Shown piece by piece: positions 19,398-26,602 of a stretch of 38,309 bases of DNA. How positions within the stretch are numbered: position 1 is the stretch's first letter; the number at the start of each line of letters is the position of its first letter. The DNA comes from Cymbomonas tetramitiformis (Eukaryota > Chlorophyta > Pyramimonadophyceae > Pyramimonadales > Pyramimonadaceae): positions 1 through 38,309 of the forward strand of contig LGRX02027006.1 of the NCBI GenBank assembly GCA_001247695.2, given 5' to 3'. The translations under genes were made by a program, and so were the position numbers. Under the pieces are notes generated by a model. The model saw only the letters and a list, made by a program, of their open reading frames with translations, did no database searches and was not told the origin of the DNA.

Positions 19398-19805
19398 ATG
19401 GACGTAAAAAACGTGCACTTTTTGCACTGGGCTATTATAAACTACATTAAGCCTCTGAATTCATTACCATGGTCGTCTACAGTCGACGGCACACAAACTA
19501 ACTGCCAAGTCAGGCTGCTCTATTTTGTATCCAACGCCCTCCTAAGAGATGAGGTAAACCAAAGTGCAAAATTGGGTTTGGTTGATACATTACACGCCAA
19601 CTTATTAAAAAGCGTATGCATTGAACTATTACCAGTTCAATTCGAGAGTGCAGACGCCTCCGGAGCTATTACGAACGTGTTCAATCATTTATACCTAGAA
19701 AACGTACAAATAAAAATGGTGTATGGTACTGTGTCACACAGGTATTCATACGAATTACGCTTTATGTTCAAAGACAAATATTGTGTGGTTTTCAAGGTTA
19801 CATAA
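19398..19805 (+). CDS. Hypothetical protein, intronless (135 aa)
   Basis: ATG at 19398 opens MDVKNVHFLHWAIINYI and runs to a TAA at 19803-19805. The protein is of balanced composition, with alternating helix and strand character. No domain is recognised. It faces the minus-strand gene at 20181-20876 convergently, with 375 bp between them. The pair have no introns and sit between low-complexity repeats, which is compatible with captured viral DNA, but no viral family can be named. A longer frame from 19281 is just repeat sequence. Confidence 0.5.
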   Translation: MDVKNVHFLHWAIINYIKPLNSLPWSSTVDGTQTNCQVRLLYFVSNALLRDEVNQSAKLGLVDTLHANLLKSVCIELLPVQFESADASGAITNVFNHLYLENVQIKMVYGTVSHRYSYELRFMFKDKYCVVFKVT

Positions 19806-20180
19806 TAGCAATCATTTTCAGTGTAAAGCGTTTATTTCGACACAACTCGAACTTGTGCACGGTATTATTCAGCATTTAATGCATGCCATAAATTAGCGTT
19901 TTCAAAGTCAAAGGGTTCGTTACCACTACGCCTTCTTATTTTATGTCCATTCGTCAAATGTTGACCCCCGCCTGAAAAATATCGCAACCCTCGATAAATT
20001 TAGCAGGGGAGGTATGCAGATGCACGATAACCGTCGTGTCTCACGTGACGATTATTGATTGCAGAGTACGCACGAATTTAGCTTTGACCGTGCACTGGAA
20101 ACAGCTTTATGCTGGATTTCTCATTCGAACACGCGCGTGAATTAGGCGCGAGCTTCGCTATGGCAAATTCTAAACGTTAT
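19806..20180. other. Gap between the two convergent ORFs
   Basis: Contains a 44-codon minus-strand frame at 19865-19999 without an ATG (described separately) and AT-rich sequence. No other feature. Confidence 0.4.
19865..19999 (-). other. Short basic ORF without ATG (44 codons)
   Basis: A minus-strand frame with a protein-like sequence: YFSGGG, then HKIRRRSGNEPFDF, ending LWHALNAE before the stop. It has no ATG and begins right after a stop codon, so it is either a fragment or uses a non-ATG start. Included because the composition is unlike random AT-rich DNA. Confidence 0.2.
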
Positions 20181-20876
20181 TTAACGTTTGTACACGGCTA
20201 ACATGCGCGTCATCTCCTCCGGGTAGGCGTTGAGCACGGGGAGTAGCTCGGGTGTCTCCGACAAGCGCTGCATAAGCTCGGCGGCCTCCGCGTCTAGCTG
20301 CGACACGCCGCCGCGCACCGACGTAAGAGCGCGTGCCACGTCGGACGCGTCCTGGTTGCACACGTCCGATGACCACAGCATACCGGCGGCTTGCGTCTCG
20401 TCCAGCTTCGCGCCGTTGTGCGCGCGCAGCGTCGCGAGCATGTCGGGGGTGTCGCAACAATGAGTGTCGGACAACGCGCGGGCCGCGTACACCACGCTCG
20501 GATCGTAAAGGACGGGGACGTAAAAGTCGTCGGGGAGTCGCACGCCATACGCGCGGTACACATCGCGCAACGTCCGGAATATTTTTCGCATCGTCGATTG
20601 CATCGCGTCGGTGCGGTCGACGCGTTTCAGAGCCGTCCGCGCGGCGAGGACCACGGCCTCGTACTGAGTACGGACGTCGTGATAAACAGCGAAGACGCCG
20701 TACAGTTTGCACGCGACGGTCAGGTCGGTGCGATCGAACAGTTCGCACGCGAACGCGGACAGTCGGGTCAGTTCCGTCTCCGGCCCCATGCTTTCGCGCA
20801 CGATGCGATACACCGTTTGCAGGTCGGTGTCCGGCGTGATTTTCTTCAGGGTGTCGAGGACGTGTTGGATCCACAT
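20181..20876 (-). CDS. Hypothetical protein, intronless (231 aa)
   Basis: ATG at 20874-20876, stop at 20181-20183. The product is an all-helical-looking soluble protein (MWIQHVLDTLKKITPDTDLQ… to …MTRMLAVYKR) with a few Cys and no recognised motif. The DNA is much richer in CpG and GC than the flanks, so long frames are also open on both strands in other phases (20170-21075 minus; 20333-20839 and 20391-21005 plus); these have the Arg-rich or biased composition of shadows. Different composition, no introns and the facing ORF at 19398 hint at a foreign or viral origin, which is inference only. Confidence 0.55.
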   Translation of the reverse strand: MWIQHVLDTLKKITPDTDLQTVYRIVRESMGPETELTRLSAFACELFDRTDLTVACKLYGVFAVYHDVRTQYEAVVLAARTALKRVDRTDAMQSTMRKIFRTLRDVYRAYGVRLPDDFYVPVLYDPSVVYAARALSDTHCCDTPDMLATLRAHNGAKLDETQAAGMLWSSDVCNQDASDVARALTSVRGGVSQLDAEAAELMQRLSETPELLPVLNAYPEEMTRMLAVYKR

Positions 20877-21120
20877 TATTTTCTGCTCGTCGTATGCTTA
20901 CCGATTTTACCTGTGTCAGGGCGTGGAAATTTATATTTTGAACACCTCGACGCTGTGGACACGAACCAGTTTGGTGATACGCATCGGGCTTTACGCATGT
21001 GGTAAAGTAGCTAAGTGCGACGCGCATCGGGCGCAGCAATAATTGTGCTCTACAAAAATTTAAGCACGCCTTCACGCCGGCTGCTTTCGTGAATACGGTT
21101 GATTTGGTCTACCAATGTGT

Positions 21121-21152
<32 letters not shown>

Positions 21153-21636
21153 TGCGAGGCAGCACGCTGAGGCAACATTATTTGATATAGTCATGTGGCA
21201 ATGATGGTAAAAGGAGCCTACCGAGATACAATATATATTTGTGCTGGGTAGAGTAAAAAATGCCTTGATGGGATACTTATTCAGATTAACAATTCGTGAT
21301 CGAGTTGATGTGAAAAATGCTTTGTGCTGTGTGCTTTGTGCGTGTGTGTTTGCACGCACTTATTGAACAAAGCTACAATTAAGCAATTGCAATATCTTTA
21401 TGGCAGGAAAGATTGACCAGTATTTTAACAGGTTGAGCAACAGCTCCTCCAAATAATTACTTTAAGCTAGAACAGCCTCCACTGGGCAAGAATTCATGTC
21501 TTATACTTTCAAGGCGCGCATTTCATATCTCTGATCGATCTGTCCCATGTCGGCTGGCATATCATCATCTGCCACCTATATACAAATCCTAATCAGAGAA
21601 TCTGCATTTGGACAATCCTAATCAAGACAGTTGATT
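20877..21636. other. Intergenic region with a (TG)n microsatellite
   Basis: (TG)n spans about 21126-21147. No gene is supported. Confidence 0.5.
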
Positions 21637-22241
21637 TCATTGTCCCTTGTTGGCCTTTGCCTTCTTCCTACGAGCAGCCACGTCCTGCACTTCTTCATCA
21701 TCACTGTCACTGCCTCGGGTACATTCCAAATAAGCTATGTGCTCAGCTGTCTAACAGGCAGGATATTTCCTGGGTTGCCTCTTCGTCACTTCGGACACCC
21801 CAGCATTATTTTCACTCATTGAAGTCAATCCAGTATCTGGCCCAGATGGTTCCTTCGGTTGTACTCGAACAGTCTTCACCACAGAGGCTGGAGCATCCTC
21901 ATATATGGCCTCAGACTTCTGCTCGGTGATAGGCGGATCCTCTGGCTGAACGGATGAGGTCGGGGAGGTGCCCTTTGGCACCCAGATAAGTTCACCCTTA
22001 TCATTCATGATCAGCTGCAGTCCCAGTCTCTTCAACCTTCGGGCTTCAGCCTGCTCCTCAGCATCGTCAGCTACCAAGTCATCGAACTCGCTGACGTCAT
22101 CCTCAGTGTCATCATATTCACCAGGCGTGTCATACTCCCATTTCGGACTGGCAGTATCAATGTCATGCTTACTGTCCGTGACACCCGCGTCATCATTGTC
22201 ATCCGAATCTGGCAGCTTTTCCTTACTCCAGGTCACAGCAC
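21637..22241 (-). pseudogene. Acidic unknown protein, one exon, with an in-frame TAG
   Basis: On the minus strand a frame opens after a possible acceptor (AAACATAG|G, exon from 22241). It runs through an Asp/Ser/Glu-rich sequence (WSKEKLPDSDDNDD; DDTEDDVSEFDDL) to KYPAC and a TAG at 21751-21753. The same frame then continues TAEHIAYLECTRG, an acidic patch and a basic tail (ARRKKAKANKGQ) to TGA at 21637-21639. The continuation has protein-like composition, so the TAG looks like a nonsense mutation or readthrough site. The family is not recognised and an upstream exon is expected but not found. It could be the C-terminal exon of an old transposon gene. Confidence 0.4.
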
Positions 22242-23722
22242 CTATGTTTAATTTGCACTGTCTGCCGTACGACCGCTAAAAGGGACATTCCTCCATCGCC
22301 CGGAGCGATGCATTGCACACACGAGAAAATTGTGATCCGCATCAAGGGAGTCAAAATTATGCACCAGAAGAAATTGATTAATTAATTGATTGGTTAATCA
22401 ATAATAACGATAACAATAATAAACAAATTCGCTTCACAACCCGGATCGATTGCGAGATAACGATTTCAAATCGATGTGCAAACCGAAATCGATACCTCGA
22501 ACAATAAATGCAGATCGATCGATTCCGATTGACTCGCATGCGAAATCGATCGATGCCGATATGTGCCTCACATGTATCGATTAATATTGATTTGTTCAAT
22601 TGAGATCGACTTACACCGATGATTTCAGTTTGCAAAAACATCATATCGATCGATTCCGATTTCCTGATATATCGGAATATCGGCCCAACAGATACAATGG
22701 CTTGGTCAGAGTTATCGGCCCAGATTCTAGTAGATATTGAATCAGGAGGCAAAGTCGTTGACGGAGAAAAGACGAAGACGAAATCGCGGGAAGAAGTTTG
22801 GGCGGCGAGTCGCCAGAAGACGGTTTTGGCAAAATTTGCATAACGAAATACGCAAATTATTGGTGGCCGTTCTAGAAGACGTAAGAAAAAATAAGTTGGG
22901 ACCATCTGCCGCTAAGAAAGAAGCCGGAAGTAAAATATAGTCGCGGAAGTACTCGAGCGGCTTGACGAGCGGCTTGAGCAACACGGCAGGTCCGGGAATT
23001 GCATTGTCAAAGCGCGGGCGAAAGCACGCACGACGTTGTGCAGACGGCGAAGCAGAAAGCGACGCCCTAACAAGGAATTCTAACCCATGTCATGCGTAGC
23101 GAAAAGTGCGTGTGCCGTAAAAACAAACACGAGTCCCCAGAGCAATTCAAATACAGGTCCGCATAGAAGTCTATAAGACGTTCCGTGATAACGATTATTA
23201 TGCGGCTACTATGCAGACAATACACTTCATAGTAATCTGTGGCATTCAATACTGTCCCAACACTTGTAGGTGTATTATTGCCAAATAAACAACACACTGT
23301 TGGCCCATCGCTCAGCCTAAACATTTACAAGGGCTTACCCTGTCACATCAGCATCTTTGTTTACACCTGGGCATATCATCTGTCATTTGGTAGCGGCATC
23401 TTAATCATATCCAGATAGCATACAGAGTTGTGGTGGCGGCAGCTTTTGTTCAATTCATCAGCATCCACATCTCAAAGCAGCCTCAGTCACGCATACACTA
23501 TAAGATCTGTCCTTCAAGTCAGGCGGTCTTATTCTCACACTGACATATGTCATCTAGCACATATCTGGTCATACTATCATAATACTGGCATCAGTCGTAC
23601 TACTTTGCCCCTAGTACAACCCTTGGATACAATAGAAACTTAGGCAACTACATGGGTGTTCCAGTACACGAAGTTGACACAACCCAGGGCCCTCGAAGTC
23701 GATGACCACTTACAACAGATTC
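22242..23722. other. Intergenic region with a CGAT-rich repeat tract
   Basis: 22440-22690 is full of ATCGATCGAT-type words; GATCGATCGATTCCGATT-like blocks recur near 22513 and 22645. Two overlapping plus-strand frames (22619-22843 and 22737-22940) are basic and short, without motifs. 22941-23722 holds nothing I recognise. Confidence 0.4.
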
Positions 23723-24148
23723 TGTGCTAGGAGGCAAGCACAAGAGCAAGAAAAACGGCTAAGTATAAAACGCAAGAGTACTCAGTACGGAGTACAGTAG
23801 GACCGATCAGAATGATGTTGATGTGAGGTGCCTAGCCTGTTGTACGGAGTACTCAGTACAGTTGAGTTATGGAAAGAGTTCCTGAATGTATAAGAACTCT
23901 AAGTGTAACCCGTTTCGGGGAGATGAACTGAACTGAAAAGTATAACATAAAAGTAAAGAGCCGTAACTGCTGTATATTGTGTATTGAAAGCATGCACTGA
24001 TAGCAAAAGCATAACTATATAGATTTACGAAACCGAAGTCTTGTAGTTGACCAAGCGTAATCATACCTCGTGCGGTCGTTTAATAAGTGTAGATAGAATA
24101 AGTCCGAAACCGTAAAGAAGAGAAGAAGCAAGGGTGTAGACTCCTACA
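23723..24148 (+). repeat. 5' LTR (426 bp)
   Basis: Starts TGTGCTAGGAGGCAAGCACA and ends GTAGACTCCTACA; the tips form an imperfect inverted repeat. It contains two GTACGGAGTAC/AGTACTCAGTAC palindromic clusters and a CTATATAG box near 24017. It differs from the 3' LTR at about ten positions. Confidence 0.9.
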
Positions 24149-24920
24149 AAATGGTAATTAGTTCGTGTTTTCACGTTGCTTCCCTGTCTTTGTGGCGCAA
24201 ATTCTGATCATACCCGCCCCGCCTTGTGCGATTGACTAGCGAAGTACTTGCACTACGAAATCGAGAATGCCTGTGCTTTCGTTCTTGTTGCGCGGTGGTG
24301 TGTGGGATTGAGGGTTCCAGGTCGCTTGGAGCCGCGTCGGTGTGGAGGAATCTAGCCCGACGACAATCTTTTGAGGTGCGCGCGTTGCCTTAGTCCTAGC
24401 ACGCATACACGCATAGCACGCATAGACGTGTTTTTGGACTCGCAGGTGCGGGAAATTAGAATCGTCTCCGTTTTTCGGCAATTCCGACCCTTCGCGGCGG
24501 AAGCGCTGCGCAAATTTTTCAATTTTGCGTAAGCCTTTGCTGAAATTCGGGGTTGGTTCGGGATTTCCCCTACCTTTAATTTAGCCTTCTAGTCCCCCCT
24601 ATTCGGGAATCTCCGCGCTTCGGCCGGTGTGCCTACTTGTGCTCGCGCGCAAGTGGCGTATTCCTGGAAGCGGGTACTAGTTGCCACACCAACCGCTTTT
24701 CGATTGGTTAATTCGCGGGCGTGCAACGTTTGATGTTCCCCATGGGGCTTTAGCTTTCTAGGATCCTCTTTTCCGGAAATCTCCGCGCCTCGGCCGGTGT
24801 AGCCGCTTGTGCTCGTGCGCAAGTGGTAAATTTCTGGATCGGCGGGTGCTGGTCGCCACGTGTGTCGTGTACACTTTCGGCTTTAGCTAAATTAGATCGC
24901 ACGCATAGCACGCGCATACA
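24149..24920 (+). other. Leader of the methyltransferase element
   Basis: Four bases inside the LTR a TGGTAATTAGTTCG stretch occupies the primer-binding position; the tRNA is not identified. An 80-bp block with CTTCGGCCGGTGT, TTGTGCTCG and GCAAGTGG occurs twice, at about 24592-24675 and 24770-24850; the truncated relative at 7237 has it once. No coding frame. Confidence 0.65.
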
Positions 24921-26576
24921 ATGCCGATGTATTCAGATGAAGAGGAATGCCTCGGTCGGTCGGGCCGGCGTGGGGGGGGTCGGGCCGGCGCCGCCCCCGG
25001 CTCAGCCGTGGGGTCCGGTCGGTCGGGGTCTCGCGCTGCGGGCCTGTCGGTCGGCCCAGGCTCTAGGGATTTCTGGGGCGCGGCTGGCGGGTCAAACAGC
25101 CGGGATTGGCGCTCCCGTGAGAGGGGGGAGGGAGTGCGGCGTGCGCTTGCACGCCAATACGGCGGTGAAGCCCTCGAGGTTACACCGGCGCGCACGCCCC
25201 TGAGAGCCCCTCCAGGATTGTCTGGTGGGCCCCCCAGGGCCTCGCCACCAAAAACCCCTTCACCAGCGAGAGTCAGTGGGGCTGAGCCAGTGTCCGAGCT
25301 CGCATTGAGCTCGGCGCTACGGCAGCCGGCGCGCCGGAAGCGTGCGTCGCCCGAGGCTCCGGCACCGCCGGCGGCAGGCGCCGGCTCCGGGTCGGACTCG
25401 GACCGCTCTGCTAAGGGGTTGAACCCCTCGGCAGCTCCCTTCTCCCCACTCCCTGCGCCCAGCAAGAGTGCGAGCAGTAGGGTCGTCCGTCAGGAACCGA
25501 CGTCGGGACCGGCAGCGTCCTCCCTCTCTTCCCTCGTGGGGAGCGAGCAAGGGAATCTCATCAGTGCCCCGGGGCGCTTTGAGATTTACCGAGCCAGTGA
25601 CTGGAGCCCCCCGGCAGAAGGGGAGTCTGATGATGTCCGGTGCCCAGAGCAGCTAGACGTCGTCCAGTCACGGGGGCGCGAGTCTCGCATCCGGCCCAAT
25701 CCGGCTTGGCGAGGAGAGCGACGTCAATCCATGCTCGCATTGGCCCTCCGTCAATGGAGCACCTGGGCGCTGAATTCAGCGCAACGACGTGCGAGAGTCT
25801 CCCTGCCATCTCGTCAGCGCGCAACCGCGCGGCTTGCGTGGGTCGCATGGAAGGCCAGGACGGACCAGTCAGCGCATCAGCGCGAGCTCCAGCGCCTGGC
25901 ATTCCAAGCGTGGAATGACGTCACCCAACAGGTCGCCCAACTTCAAGGCCTGTTTGACAAAAGCAGTCGGCGCCGAGTCGAGTCCGCTTTCGCAGCATGG
26001 CGCCAGCATGTCGTCCAGACACAGGGTCTGTGGCGCAGAGGCAGACGTCAAGCTGGAGCTGTCTTCATGGCATGGCACCAGCAGATGATGCTCGCCAAGG
26101 AGAGGAGCACCTGGTGGGTTGGAGCCCGGAGACACCGGATGACCCAGATGGGTAGGAGGTGTCTTCGCGAGTGGCGCCGGCTCCCCAGGACGACCCCAGT
26201 CAGCTCGGACTCGTCCCAGGGAACGAGTACCCGCCGTCCGGTAAGGAAGGCGGGAACCTCATCCGGTGTCAGCTCTTGCTCGGATTCCGACCAGGAGTCT
26301 ATGTGGCAGGACATCCGTCGAGGCCTAAAGCGCCTGGGGAAAGACCACCCGCTGTCGGGGCTAATGTGGTTCCAGCTCAAGGACTATGGGCTCTCCGAGG
26401 ACGGCGCTTATCGCCTGGAGATCCACCAGCAGTCAGTCTCCGAGTCCAGGGTGTTGATGCAGCAAAAGCGCGAGGACCTCACAACTCCCTTGGGAGGTGT
26501 AGATTCTCTGTCTTTGCCATCAACGCCGGCAGACCAGGGGAGCTGGTACGCCAAGGGGCGGACCTCCAGGAGGTAA
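24921..26576 (+). CDS. ORF1: Arg/Ser-rich protein with Trp-centred helical repeats (551 aa)
   Basis: First ATG after the leader, intact to TAA at 26574. Residues 1-220 are Gly/Arg/Ser/Pro-rich and probably disordered. Residues 265-420 hold six repeats of the form A-(F/L/V)-x-x-W, spaced 21-33 residues (ALRQW, AWVAW, AFQAW, AFAAW, VFMAW, CLREW), each followed by basic or Gln-rich helix. This resembles the Sfi1-type centrin-binding repeat, but only by motif and spacing. The frame is one phase away from the following Gag frame. The stop codon lies inside a strong 5' splice-site match (AGGAG|GTAAGG at 26573), so splicing could remove it (see findings). Role unknown: perhaps an RNA-binding Gag extension or a protein that docks on a cellular scaffold. 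Confidence 0.75.
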   Translation: MPMYSDEEECLGRSGRRGGGRAGAAPGSAVGSGRSGSRAAGLSVGPGSRDFWGAAGGSNSRDWRSRERGEGVRRALARQYGGEALEVTPARTPLRAPPGLSGGPPRASPPKTPSPARVSGAEPVSELALSSALRQPARRKRASPEAPAPPAAGAGSGSDSDRSAKGLNPSAAPFSPLPAPSKSASSRVVRQEPTSGPAASSLSSLVGSEQGNLISAPGRFEIYRASDWSPPAEGESDDVRCPEQLDVVQSRGRESRIRPNPAWRGERRQSMLALALRQWSTWALNSAQRRARVSLPSRQRATARLAWVAWKARTDQSAHQRELQRLAFQAWNDVTQQVAQLQGLFDKSSRRRVESAFAAWRQHVVQTQGLWRRGRRQAGAVFMAWHQQMMLAKERSTWWVGARRHRMTQMGRRCLREWRRLPRTTPVSSDSSQGTSTRRPVRKAGTSSGVSSCSDSDQESMWQDIRRGLKRLGKDHPLSGLMWFQLKDYGLSEDGAYRLEIHQQSVSESRVLMQQKREDLTTPLGGVDSLSLPSTPADQGSWYAKGRTSRR

Positions 26577-26602
26577 GGAGAGCGGTCGTCGCGGCCGTCA
26601 GA

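Noticed and set aside
18760..19805. Splicing the exon-like block at 18622-18760 onto the ORF at 19398
   Set aside because: The only nearby acceptor (TATACAG before 19396) gives the wrong phase, and the ORF has its own ATG.
20170..21075. 301-codon minus-strand frame and long plus-strand frames over the same stretch
   Set aside because: Very Arg-rich or biased products. The 231-codon frame has normal composition and its own ATG.
22378..22940. 175-codon minus-strand frame and two short plus-strand frames
   Set aside because: They lie over the CGAT repeat tract, overlap each other on opposite strands and show no motif.
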